64,000 nt of DNA from Pseudomonas sp. W4I3. Lineage in GTDB: Bacteria; Pseudomonadota; Gammaproteobacteria; Pseudomonadales; Pseudomonadaceae. The stretch lies in assembly GCF_030816195.1 (NCBI RefSeq), contig NZ_JAUSXS010000001.1:4425501-4489500 (forward strand). Direction: 5' to 3'. A program made the position numbers and the translations under genes. Under the pieces are notes generated by a model that saw only the letters and a program-made list of their open reading frames with translations, did no database searches and was not told where the DNA came from. The first letter of the stretch is position 1. The number at the start of each line of letters is the position of its first letter. Of the stretch, positions 1-8,440 are shown piece by piece.

Positions 1-1192
1 GAAAGCGATCTGCACGGTCAACTCACGTTCATCGAACGGGCTCTGGCGGTAGCCAAACTCAAAACCATGCTTGAGTCGGATGGCCCAGAGCTCTCACAAC
101 GGGAGCTGGCTCGACGCCTTGCCGCTGGAGGCTATCCGATTTCGCAGTCGCATATCAGCCGCATGCTAGACACCCTCGAACACTTATTACCCGCCATTCC
201 ACAAACTCTGTATGCCGGGTTGGGTAAGCCCCAGATAGAGCGTCTGATCGGTCTACGTAGTCAGGCTGAACGAACCTGGAACCGTTATCCAACTGCCACA
301 GTTGCGTTTGGAGAGTTCTGGCTGGAAACCATGGGCTACTTCGATGGTGATCCTGACTCGTTTGATCTTGAGCAGATCCAGGACGAACTGCTCGAACGCA
401 TGAGCAGCTTGCTCGGACAGTCCTACCGTATGCTGGCCCTGGAGCTGAGCGATACCCAACGGGGCGCCCCGCACGCCTGGGGCTATCGTCACCACGCCTT
501 CAGAAAGCAGTCATCCACCAAGCGAGCATGAAGCCGCGGCAGAACCGCCCTCCTCCGATGCGGAATCAAAATCAATCGAGGCCGAGAGCAGGATAGAGCC
601 AATTTCAGAAGAACTGCTCGCAGAACCCGAAACAAATGCTTTACCAGCGGCCAGTCCTCGATCACGCGTTCAACAGATTCGTGAGCAAATCGATCGCGAG
701 ATAGCCACCGAAACGACGTCCCCAGTCGAAACCTGCCCAATCGACGACCTTTGGATCATCAAACCACTGATGGATACCCCCGAGCAACTGCGTTTAGCCA
801 TTGCCGGACTGGCTCGTGAAATGGCGGCCTATGCCGGAGATGCCGAGTGCATCATTGATCAAAAGCTTGGCTTGGGCTTCGCGTTGGACATTGAGCGACT
901 CGATCTTTCAGCGCCTCGCTCGACCGGCGTTCACCTAATGCTCCTGGCCCTGCTACGTGCTCAAGACGAGGTGAACTGGGAAGATCGCAAGCAAATACCT
1001 TCCGCACTGTTCGGGCAACTGTTGTTAGGGGTCTATCAACTCCCTCTACCAGATCGACCAGTCACAGACGTGGGGCTGGAGCGACTGCCTGACAATCTGC
1101 TAATCAAACTGTTTCGCCTGATCCGCTTGGCCCGGAGACTAATCGACTTAACGCTCACCTCTGAAGAAAACTTACCGAAGGAGCTGAGATGA
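1..1192 (+). pseudogene. parB: ParB-family ICE partition protein, 5' end outside window, apparent frameshift
   Basis: The reading frame is already open at base 1 and runs to a TGA at 531. It encodes the middle of a ParB-type protein, with a helix-turn-helix-like stretch around QRELARRLAAGGYPISQSHISR. The C-terminal part continues in the next frame: that frame is open from about 450 through to the TGA at 1192 and includes the segment PIDDLWIIKPLMDTPEQLR, which I associate with ICE ParB (TIGR03764-type) proteins. The two halves join if one base is removed somewhere between about 461 and 482, a stretch with runs GGGG, CCCC and GGGG. The role would be ICE partition or maintenance. It may be a real frameshift or a homopolymer sequencing error. 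If the frames are not joined, the pieces would be annotated as 1-531 and 770-1192. It overlaps the next gene by ATGA. Confidence 0.75.
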
Positions 1193-1737
1193 ACCTGTCC
1201 TTCAATATGCTCAATCAAGCCATGCTAACCCAGGTACTGCACGAACTGCGCCTGGGCAACCTGCAACGCTGCAAGGCACTTGGACTGAGTGAGGATGACA
1301 TTTTCTTGCTGCAATCCTTACCACCGACAACGCTATCGCGCCTAGCCCATGCCACTGTCCCTTGGCTTGAGGTCAAGATTGACTCGCCAGTGCTGCATCG
1401 ATTGATCGAACAGGCTGACCGCGATGAACAGAACGAACGGTTGATCAACCGAGCGCTCAAACTCGGCGCCAGCAGCACCATCATGTACCAGTGCTTTGGC
1501 TTGGCGCATTCGGAAACCGCCATGCGCCGGCGTCTACTCAAGATAGAAACCCGTAAAGGCCGCCCCCAACATTTAAGCGAAGCGCAGGAGCATGCGTTGT
1601 GGCAACGCTGGTGCCAAATACGAACAGAGGACGGCACCGAGGATAAACTCGACGCCATGATGATGCTTGCCGAAGAACAGCAGATCAGCTTGACCATCGT
1701 TTGGCAGCAAATCGACCAGTACAGCACCAAAACATGA
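1189..1737 (+). CDS. DUF2857 domain protein (ICE core)
   Basis: This 182-residue protein matches the DUF2857 family found between parB and the STY4528-type gene in PFGI-1-class ICEs. No enzyme motif is visible. The middle part (ALKLGASSTIMYQCFGLAH followed by an Arg-rich helix) resembles a DNA-binding helix-turn-helix, so a regulatory or replication-accessory role is possible; that is inference. The start overlaps the parB stop and its own stop overlaps the next start (both ATGA), indicating translational coupling in one operon. The family assignment is from memory of the motif pattern and gene order. Confidence 0.8.
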   Translation: MNLSFNMLNQAMLTQVLHELRLGNLQRCKALGLSEDDIFLLQSLPPTTLSRLAHATVPWLEVKIDSPVLHRLIEQADRDEQNERLINRALKLGASSTIMYQCFGLAHSETAMRRRLLKIETRKGRPQHLSEAQEHALWQRWCQIRTEDGTEDKLDAMMMLAEEQQISLTIVWQQIDQYSTKT

Positions 1738-2921
1738 ATGCTGTTCCTGCCAGTCGCTGGCAACGTGTCCTGCAGCAATGCACACAGCAGCTGCATGAAC
1801 GCTGGCCAGCACGCCCTACCACTGAACAGCCCTCCAACCAGGCTCTACAGGCTGGCTTTCTGTTTAGTGGCCAATCACACGAAATCGTGCCACGTCGGCT
1901 GCTGTTGGATAATCGGCTGACGCCATTGGAGCGAAATGCCTGGCAGGTATTTCGACTCATGCTGCAAGGCCAGGGCGTGGTCACGCCGCGCTATGAGGAT
2001 TTGCAGCCTTACCTCTCGAGCGTGCCCTACGGTGCGTCAGCCTCGCGTGAAACCATTGCTCGCGTGTTGACGATGCTCAGGCTCACTCGTTGGCTCAGCT
2101 TGGTTAGCCGCGGTCGCGATCAAATCAGCGGGCAGCTACAAGGTTCTTTGTATGTTCTGCACGATGAACCGTTAACCCCCGCCGAAGCCATGGAGCTCGA
2201 TCAGGATTACCTAGAACTGGTCGGACATGCCCTCGGACATGCGACAAAGGCCGTGCGTATTGTCGCTCAGCACATTGTGGAGGAGGTTCGACAGGACACG
2301 AATATCGATCGGGGTCGGTTACCGACGCGGCTCGACAGCTGGGGCGAACAGTGGACGCAGCAAGGCTTGGATCAGCCGTCCGATGATGCATCCCACGATT
2401 CCGAACGGGGGGAAGATCACCACGTTCGGAATCGTGCAGGCCCTCGTTCGGATTCCGAATCAGGCTTGAGAGCTAACGTTTCCAGCACCGTTCGGAATCC
2501 GAACGCCGCCTGTACTGTATTAAAAGAAAGTAAATGTACAGTACCGCGCACGACCTCTAGTGTGGATAACCTGCACTGGCCCACTTCTCTGCACCTGAGC
2601 CCAAGCGAACGTCAGGCCGTCGCGGTGGCGCTGATCAAGCTCAACCCAGCGGATCAGCAGGCTGTGCTCAACGAGGTGGGAGCACGCTGTAAGGCCGGCG
2701 GTATCCGCAAGCCAGCGGCCTATCTGATGGGTCTGATCCAGCGTGCGCTGAAAGGCGACTTTCGTCCTTGGGCAAGTCAGGCCGAACCGTCACCCGTCGC
2801 AGAACTGCCCCCACCCGCTCCCTCGCGGCCGACTCGGAAAAAGGGCGAACCCGCATCAGCCCTCGCCCAAGCGTGTCTGAATGAGCTGCGCCAACTGCGT
2901 GGACGCGGTGGAACTCAATAG
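1734..2921 (+). CDS. STY4528-type ICE replication protein
   Basis: A 395-residue protein of the STY4528 pathogenicity-island replication family, starting at the ATG that overlaps the DUF2857 stop. The N-terminal ~150 residues carry the conserved RRLLLDNRLTPLERNAWQVFR segment followed by a winged-helix-like part. Residues ~215-285 form a low-complexity hydrophilic linker. The C-terminal ~100 residues (LSPSERQAVAVALIKLNPADQQAVLNE) form a second conserved domain, ending in a basic tail. The DNA encoding the linker is unusual: it holds a cluster of GTTCGGAATC-like inverted repeats, an AT-rich patch and an exact DnaA box, so the gene may contain its own replication origin. Conserved gene order supports the call; the biochemical activity is not established by the sequence. 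Confidence 0.8.
   Translation: MNAVPASRWQRVLQQCTQQLHERWPARPTTEQPSNQALQAGFLFSGQSHEIVPRRLLLDNRLTPLERNAWQVFRLMLQGQGVVTPRYEDLQPYLSSVPYGASASRETIARVLTMLRLTRWLSLVSRGRDQISGQLQGSLYVLHDEPLTPAEAMELDQDYLELVGHALGHATKAVRIVAQHIVEEVRQDTNIDRGRLPTRLDSWGEQWTQQGLDQPSDDASHDSERGEDHHVRNRAGPRSDSESGLRANVSSTVRNPNAACTVLKESKCTVPRTTSSVDNLHWPTSLHLSPSERQAVAVALIKLNPADQQAVLNEVGARCKAGGIRKPAAYLMGLIQRALKGDFRPWASQAEPSPVAELPPPAPSRPTRKKGEPASALAQACLNELRQLRGRGGTQ
2394..2569. other. Candidate replication origin inside the STY4528-type gene
   Basis: Repeats based on CGTTCGGAATC occur at 2394-2407 (inverted), 2423-2436, 2445-2460 and 2489-2505; the last is a 17-base palindrome with 8-bp arms. They are followed by an AT-rich patch (about 2516-2540) framed by TACTGTA and TACAGTA, and then by TGTGGATAA at 2561-2569, the exact complement of the DnaA box TTATCCACA. 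Iterons, an AT-rich unwinding element and a DnaA box together are the classic layout of a theta-type origin. Function is inferred. Confidence 0.5.
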
Positions 2922-2945
2922 ATTTGATGCCAGTGGCATCAAATC
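2921..2945. repeat. Perfect 25-bp palindrome after the STY4528-type gene
   Basis: Two 12-bp arms (left arm GATTTGATGCCA) flank a single central G, starting on the last base of the stop codon. There is no T-run after it, so it is a poor terminator. An operator or a partition/initiator binding site is more likely. Confidence 0.6.
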
Positions 2946-3143
2946 CATAGAGTCCCAATCTACGGAAATATCGGACCGAACCATGGAGCGTTTAGGGAAA
3001 CGCCGGGACATTCTTCCAATAAACGTAGACGTCAGGAGTTTGCCCTCTCTCACCAAACCGAACAGACCGCGTTCAGCTTTTTGGCTGTCCTTGACCCTCA
3101 CCTGTCGCAACGTTCCTGTCCAAGCGAATGCGAGGACAACACC

Positions 3144-3899
3144 GTGGCCGATCATTATCAACTCAACCTGGGTTCATTGCGCAGCAGCATCACCCTGACC
3201 CTGCACACTCACCACGCCGCCCGCATCTGGCAAGGTCGAACCGCACGCGAAGGCGTCCACTCCATCATGGGTATGGCCGGCTACATCAGCGTCACCAACC
3301 TGATCAAACAAACCGCGGCCCATGACGACCCCTATGCCGACTGGGCCATGGTGCAACTCGAAGAAAAGCTGATGCAGGCTAAAGCTGGGATGCTGGAATT
3401 GACCCAACAGCTGGATCGAATCAGACAAGACCTGCCGACACAGATCGACATGGGCGACAACCTCAACATCCACCCCGTCACTTTGCCGCTGTACATCGGC
3501 AGCCAGCTGGGGTTTCTAGCGGTCTACCTACTGACCGATTACGACACTCTGGTGCGCCGAACACTGTTGTCTCATCACACCGCCTTGATCGGTCGCAGGG
3601 ACATGGAGGCCTGGATTGATGACGGCGCCCATCTGCTGCGCAGTCTGTTCGGCCAAGCGCAGCGCTATCGGCATGCTGGTGTCACACGCGATGACATGGC
3701 GGCGAACAACGCTCGCGCCCTGGCAGCCATCGATAAATTTGGTATGCCGCCCATGGACATCCTTGAGGGTCATCGCCGCTCCCAGTTCGCGCCCCCGATC
3801 ATTCGCCGTGGCGCTGTGCCAGTGGATGACGATGACGCATTGGCAGAGAACGCGAGAGAGCCCTTCGCGACCGTGGATAAGCCGGAGGACGACGCATGA
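3144..3899 (+). CDS. PFL_4669-family ICE protein (TIGR03761)
   Basis: A 251-residue protein matching the TIGR03761/PFL_4669 family of ICE core proteins. The conserved opening (LNLGSLRSSITLTLHTHHAA, then WQGR) and the middle segment PLYIGSQLGFLAVYLLTDYD are family hallmarks. The GTG at 3144 is chosen because a GAGGA ribosome-binding site lies 7 bases upstream and the family similarity begins there; upstream in-frame codons do not look like this family. The function is unknown; it always sits between the STY4528-type and ssb genes. The last ~30 residues are acidic. It overlaps the next gene by ATGA. Confidence 0.8.
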   Translation: MADHYQLNLGSLRSSITLTLHTHHAARIWQGRTAREGVHSIMGMAGYISVTNLIKQTAAHDDPYADWAMVQLEEKLMQAKAGMLELTQQLDRIRQDLPTQIDMGDNLNIHPVTLPLYIGSQLGFLAVYLLTDYDTLVRRTLLSHHTALIGRRDMEAWIDDGAHLLRSLFGQAQRYRHAGVTRDDMAANNARALAAIDKFGMPPMDILEGHRRSQFAPPIIRRGAVPVDDDDALAENAREPFATVDKPEDDA

Positions 3900-4411
3900 A
3901 TCCCATGATCCCGGCTCAACCGAGGGACCTCGAAGCGGTGACATCTGGTGCCTATCGAGAGCTCGAACACGCTGCCTCACTAAAAGGCCTTTTAAAACCT
4001 TTTAAGGGTAAGGGGGAGTTGGAGCACTTGGCGCAGGTGGCGAGGGAAATCGAGGTGCAGTTATGTCACCTGATGGAGGCTGTGGTGCAGCAAGCCGGAC
4101 AGCCTCCTTACTCACTGCTGGATATCCGATTGGTGCTGCAGAACACCAGCGCGGGCAGCACCTTTTTGCGTTGGCGCGCCCGTGATTTTACACGTATGGG
4201 AGTTGCAGTCTGGGAACGCCAGATTTGTAACAGCACCCTGCCGCAGGTCGTGCGCGAAAGATTGCACCGTTTCGAATGCGATCGCATTGCACTGAACCTA
4301 CAGATGAGCGTGGTGCATTCGCTTTACCGCCAGGCCTCGACCTGTGCGATCAAAATGGCCAGTGCCGAACGGTTACTGCGCCAGTTCACACCCGCAGTGG
4401 AGATATCATGA
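3896..4411 (+). CDS. DUF3158 family ICE protein
   Basis: A 171-residue protein of the DUF3158 family, predicted mostly helical, with the typical segment KGLLKPFKGKGELEHLAQVA near residue 30 and SAGSTFLRWRARDFTRMGV near residue 85. The biochemical function is unknown. Its place directly before ssb and topB in this ICE class suggests an accessory role in DNA processing. The start overlaps the previous stop (ATGA) and the stop overlaps the ssb start, so it sits in the same translationally coupled operon. Confidence 0.75.
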   Translation: MNPMIPAQPRDLEAVTSGAYRELEHAASLKGLLKPFKGKGELEHLAQVAREIEVQLCHLMEAVVQQAGQPPYSLLDIRLVLQNTSAGSTFLRWRARDFTRMGVAVWERQICNSTLPQVVRERLHRFECDRIALNLQMSVVHSLYRQASTCAIKMASAERLLRQFTPAVEIS

Positions 4412-4851
4412 TGAGCACTTTTTTTGTCGGCGAAGGCAATATCGGCAGTGCGCCAGAGTTCCAGGAGTTCGCCTCAGGTAATGACGAACCACGGCGCTTG
4501 CTGCGACTGAATGTGTACTTCGACAACCCCGTGCCACGTGAGGGGAGCTATGAAGATCGAGGCGGCTATTGGGCTCCGGTTGAGCTCTGGCACCGCGAGG
4601 CTGAACACTGGAGCACGCTGTACCAGAAAGGCATGCGGGTCCTGGTCGAAGGTCGTACGGTACGCGACGAGTGGGAGGACAGCGAAGACAACGCACGAGT
4701 GACCTTCAAGATCGAGGCCCGTCGAGTCGGTATCCTGCCTCACCGGGTACACGGCGTGGTCATGCGTGAGCGCTCCAGTGAACCGGCGGCCTCTCAAAAT
4801 ACAGAGCAGGCCAGTACACCGGCGTCGAAACCCAAGAAGCGCAGAGGGTAG
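4408..4851 (+). CDS. ssb: ICE single-stranded DNA-binding protein
   Basis: A 147-residue OB-fold protein of the ICE-borne SSB type. It begins MMSTFFVGEGNIGSAP, has the conserved LLRLNVYFDNP strand, a WAPVELWH strand and GMRVLVEGR, and ends in a charged, Lys-rich tail rather than the acidic DDDIPF tip of housekeeping SSB. It would coat single-stranded DNA made during transfer or replication of the element. The start overlaps the DUF3158 stop. topB follows after 241 bases. The lack of an acidic C-terminal tip suggests it does not recruit the usual SSB partners; that is inference. Confidence 0.85.
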   Translation: MMSTFFVGEGNIGSAPEFQEFASGNDEPRRLLRLNVYFDNPVPREGSYEDRGGYWAPVELWHREAEHWSTLYQKGMRVLVEGRTVRDEWEDSEDNARVTFKIEARRVGILPHRVHGVVMRERSSEPAASQNTEQASTPASKPKKRRG

Positions 4852-5092
4852 ACACCTACGGAGCGACATACCCCAGGCATAAAAAAATGCGCTTTGCGTG
4901 AAGTTGCTGGCCTGTCATTACTCGCTGCTCGTAAAGACTCATCCTGTCGCCCACGCTACACCAAGGTAGCAGTCTCGGCCCATCCAAAGCTGCACTCACC
5001 GACTAATATGAGGAACCTGCCATTCAGGTTTCTCGTATCTCGCCACCGCTATTTCCAACAACGCTGCGCTGAACTCAATCCGGAGCAGTTCT
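4852..5092. other. ssb-topB intergenic region
   Basis: This 241-base stretch holds no convincing gene. A short hairpin (AACCTG, loop, CAGGTT) is visible around 5013-5030, shortly before the topB ribosome-binding site GGAG. It may be a leader or weak processing site. Confidence 0.4.
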
Positions 5093-7048
5093 ATGCGCCT
5101 CTTTCTATGCGAAAAGCCTTCCCAGGGCCGGGACATCGCCAAAATACTCAGGGCCATTCGGCGTGGTGATGGTTGCCTGATCGGACCCGACTCCACCGTC
5201 ACCTGGTGTGTCGGTCACCTGCTAGAGACAGCCCCACCTGAAGCTTATGGTGAGCAGTTCAAGAGTTGGTCGTTGGATCATTTGCCAATCATTCCCGCGC
5301 AGTGGCAGGTTGAGGTCAAACCCAAGACTGCCGCACAGTTCAAAGTCATTAAACGCCTACTCAGTGAAGCTACCACCGTGGTGATCGCCACCGACGCTGA
5401 TCGCGAAGGTGAAATGATTGCCCGCGAGTTATTGGAGCTCTGCAACTATCAAGGCCCCGTTCAGCGCCTCTGGTTGTCCGCACTTAACGAGGCGTCGATT
5501 CGCAAAGCCTTGTCCACGCTGAAATCCGGTCAAGAGACCTTCCCGCTTTATCACTCAGCCCTCGCACGCAGCCGCGCCGACTGGCTGATCGGCATGAACC
5601 TCAGCCGTCTGTTTACCCTTCTCGGTCGGCGAGCAGGTTACGACGGCGTGTTGTCAGTTGGACGCGTCCAAACGCCCACTTTGCGCTTGGTGGTTGAACG
5701 AGACCGCGCGATTGCCAGCTTCGCCTCTGTGCCGTATTGGGTAGTGAATGTGCACCTGTCTTCAATGGGACAGCCATTCATCGCATCGTGGATACCGCCA
5801 AGTTCGGGACGTGACGAAGCCGGTCGCTGCCTGCAGCAGGCGCTTGCCAGTCAGACCGTCCAAGCGATTTCTAGCAGCAAGACCGCCACCGTAGTCTCGC
5901 TGCAGACTGAGCATTTCCGCGAAACGCCACCCCTGCCCTTCGACCTGAGCACATTGCAAGAAGTCTGTTCACGCAAGTTGGGACTCGGCGCTCAGGAAAC
6001 CCTGAATATTGCCCAAGCCCTGTATGAAACCCACAAAGCCACCACCTACCCGCGCAGCGATTGCCGCTATTTGCCAGAGAGTATGTTCAACGAGGCACCT
6101 GCGGTACTCGATGCCCTGCTCAAAACGGATCCTGCACTCAGATCGGCATTCGGGAGCCTCGATCGATCATTGCGCTCCCGCGTATGGAACGATGCCAAAG
6201 TCACCGCGCACCACGGCATCATTCCCACCACCGAGCCGGCAAACCTTGTGCGGATGTCCGAACAAGAACGCCACGTCTACGAACTGATTCGTAGCCACTA
6301 CCTCGTGCAATTTCTGCCGCATCACGAGTTTGATCGAACCGAGGTCGAACTGGAGTGCGGCGCCGAGCGTTTGACTGCGGTTGGCAAACAGATCGTCGTC
6401 CAAGGCTGGAAAGGCTTGCTCTCCGACAACCCCGAAGACGATGAACCCAGTCATAAGTCCCAGGTGTTGCCCATCCTGCAACAGGGTACCGAGTGCGCAG
6501 TGGACGACGTTGAACTCAAATCCATGCGCACCGCTGCGCCCAAATCGCTCACCGAGGGCGATCTAATTAAGGCGATGAAAAACGTCGCCAAGCTGGTCAA
6601 CGACCCACGCCTGAAACAGAAACTTCGAGATACCACCGGTATCGGCACCGAAGCCACGCGAGCCGGCATCATCAAGGGGTTGATTGATCGCGGTTACTTG
6701 CTGAAGAAAAAACGTGCATTAACGGCCTCCGCAGCGGCCCATACCCTGATCGAAGCGGTACCCGCAGCAGTCGCAGATCCGGGTATGACAGCGATCTGGG
6801 AGCAAGCTCTGGATGAAATCGAAGCGGGACGCCTGACCCTGGATGCATTCGTTGCCAAGCAGGCGCACTGGATTACGCAGCTGATCGCGAACTGCGGAGC
6901 GCTTACCTTGTCGGTACCGGTCGAAGCCGGGCCTGGCTGCCCCATTTGCAACGCATCAATGCTCAGGGCGGAAGGGAAAATCAGGACCGTTCTGGACATG
7001 CGCCCACTACCCGGACTGCAAAGGTACTCTGCCGATCAGCAAAGGTAG
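5093..7048 (+). CDS. topB: DNA topoisomerase III, C-terminal zinc finger frameshifted
   Basis: A type IA topoisomerase of the ICE TopB kind, 651 residues as read. The Toprim motif DADREGE is at residues 101-107, the catalytic tyrosine is in TTYPRSD (about residue 319), and SRADWLIGMNLSRL follows the usual pattern. It would decatenate or relax single-stranded intermediates during ICE replication or transfer. The last zinc finger begins CPIC and then loses its frame at the run GGGAAAA (6974-6980). Removing one base there restores GKSGPFWTCAHYPDCKGTLP, a normal topoisomerase zinc-finger ending, and moves the stop to 7061. As written the protein lacks the second half of that finger. A GGAG site precedes the ATG at a suitable distance. 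Confidence 0.88.
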   Translation: MRLFLCEKPSQGRDIAKILRAIRRGDGCLIGPDSTVTWCVGHLLETAPPEAYGEQFKSWSLDHLPIIPAQWQVEVKPKTAAQFKVIKRLLSEATTVVIATDADREGEMIARELLELCNYQGPVQRLWLSALNEASIRKALSTLKSGQETFPLYHSALARSRADWLIGMNLSRLFTLLGRRAGYDGVLSVGRVQTPTLRLVVERDRAIASFASVPYWVVNVHLSSMGQPFIASWIPPSSGRDEAGRCLQQALASQTVQAISSSKTATVVSLQTEHFRETPPLPFDLSTLQEVCSRKLGLGAQETLNIAQALYETHKATTYPRSDCRYLPESMFNEAPAVLDALLKTDPALRSAFGSLDRSLRSRVWNDAKVTAHHGIIPTTEPANLVRMSEQERHVYELIRSHYLVQFLPHHEFDRTEVELECGAERLTAVGKQIVVQGWKGLLSDNPEDDEPSHKSQVLPILQQGTECAVDDVELKSMRTAAPKSLTEGDLIKAMKNVAKLVNDPRLKQKLRDTTGIGTEATRAGIIKGLIDRGYLLKKKRALTASAAAHTLIEAVPAAVADPGMTAIWEQALDEIEAGRLTLDAFVAKQAHWITQLIANCGALTLSVPVEAGPGCPICNASMLRAEGKIRTVLDMRPLPGLQRYSADQQR

Positions 7049-7105
7049 GCGACACCCATGACACATCATTGGTGATCACCAAAATCTTGGAGTGGATGTA
7101 CCGGG

Positions 7106-7369
7106 TCAGTGCGTCATCAATGGAGGCTGATCTTTCTCCAAGTCCATTAGCGGTTGTCCGATTTCACGAGCCAAAGCGATGCCTGTCGCGATCCATATCT
7201 GCCCCAGTTCGTTGAACGCTTTCAGGTGAGCAGGATCTTCGTTGAGCCAATGAACAAGGCTGTCGAGGTGTGCGGGGTTATCAGGGCAATCATGGATCTT
7301 GATGAACAGCTCCAGTGTTCGATCCCAGATCGGGTCCATGACGTCCTCGCGCTGCTCATCCATGCTCAA
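7106..7369 (-). CDS. Small FecR-N-terminal-like (DUF4880-like) protein
   Basis: An 87-residue soluble protein on the opposite strand to its neighbours. The central part, with FIKIHDC and then HLDSLVHWLNEDPAHLKAFNELGQIW, resembles the N-terminal domain of FecR/PupR anti-sigma regulators (WL..DP.H..AF......W), but no membrane or FecR domain follows. A GGAGG ribosome-binding site stands 5 bases before the TTG start at 7369; an in-frame ATG at 7363 is the alternative. It could be a free-standing regulator or a remnant. No partner sigma factor is nearby. Confidence 0.55.
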   Translation of the reverse strand: MSMDEQREDVMDPIWDRTLELFIKIHDCPDNPAHLDSLVHWLNEDPAHLKAFNELGQIWIATGIALAREIGQPLMDLEKDQPPLMTH

Positions 7370-7572
7370 CCCTGCCTCCGTTTGGCCCTATCAGACCGCT
7401 CAGTCTCACTGGTCACTTCGGGCTCTGATCCCTGGAGGAATAGATGTCACGTCGCGACAAACAGCAATTTCGGTCACTATAACAACCCTATAAGTCGATA
7501 CTCAACCGTTAAGGATGTTCATGTCAATGGGTCTTTGCTCAACCATTCGGGTTGAATTGGAGAACTCATCAC

Positions 7573-7914
7573 TTGGCATATAAACATCCAACCCAAGCCC
7601 AAATCGGACGCATGATCGCGAAGCACCGCACTCAGCGTAATCTGACCCAGGAAGAAGTGGCTGAACGCTTGGGGATCGGCAGCGAAGCCATTTCGCGCCT
7701 TGAGCGGGGTGTGGTGGAGCTTTCCGTGGTCAAGCTGATGCAACTGGCGGACATCTTCGACTGCCGGATGGATGAACTGCTGACGGAGTCGAGCAATCGT
7801 CCCAACGACCAGGGCCAGATGATCGCGGGACTACTGAGCGGCCTTCAAGAAAGCGACCGTGCCTTTATCCTGACGACCGTCGAACAGCTGGCCGCTCACC
7901 TCAGTAGCAAATAA
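7573..7914 (+). CDS. XRE-family transcriptional regulator
   Basis: A 113-residue regulator with an N-terminal Cro/C1-type helix-turn-helix at about residues 8-63 (IGRMIAKHRTQRNLTQEEVAERLGIGSEAISRLERG) and a short C-terminal tail of about 40 residues with no recognised domain. The TTG at 7573 is chosen because GGAGA lies 9 bases upstream and the following residues lead straight into the HTH; a TTG at 7552 is also in frame. It probably regulates ICE genes, possibly itself; the DNA upstream (7370-7572) is free of genes and would hold its promoter. Its targets cannot be told from the sequence. Confidence 0.8.
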   Translation: MAYKHPTQAQIGRMIAKHRTQRNLTQEEVAERLGIGSEAISRLERGVVELSVVKLMQLADIFDCRMDELLTESSNRPNDQGQMIAGLLSGLQESDRAFILTTVEQLAAHLSSK

Positions 7915-8440
7915 CCTCTTCGCCCACTGGCTTGACGTCGTCACACCCGCTCTGCTGTAGTGCCTCAGGATCATCGCTTACGGCGACCCAAGACCGATTC
8001 GCTCCGGGTAGCTCGGTCGGACTCCTTGAGTTCGGAGCCTTCTCTTCTGCGGAATTCCGTTCCCGTTTTGTGCTCGACCTGATCGTGGTGGCGGATGACC
8101 ACTGTTGCCTCTGCCAGGCATCAGCGGTCATCCGCTACGGCGATCGCATTCAGTCCCGGAGCCCGCCGGGGAAACACTGGGCACCCTTTGTGCGCGGATG
8201 CGTGCCAGCGTGTTCCGACCCAGGCCACGACAAGGGTCGGTTGGCGGATCATGGCGCAGTTAAATCAAGTTTTGCGAGGAGCTTGTCGACTGCGTCAGAC
8301 TGCCTAAGGTGGCTTTTCTATTCCCCGCCTGGCACCCCGTCAGGCCCACTCTTCACTTTCTTCAGTCCAGTAATTTCCACTGTATTCCGACCATAAAAAA
8401 CCGGCTTGCGGCGTCTTGACGCTCCCCTATGACAGGCTTA
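7915..8440. other. Gene-poor stretch
   Basis: About 525 bases with no convincing gene; short frames here have no family look. A segment around 8155-8180 (GAGCCCGCCGGGGAAACACTGGG) resembles the GC-rich leader hairpins seen before other genes of this ICE class. It may be a decayed leader or the site of a lost gene. Confidence 0.4.

Noticed and set aside
4894..5169. A 91-residue plus-strand frame overlapping the topB start
   Set aside because: Basic, low-quality composition, no ribosome-binding site, and it runs into topB in another frame; topB is clearly the real gene.
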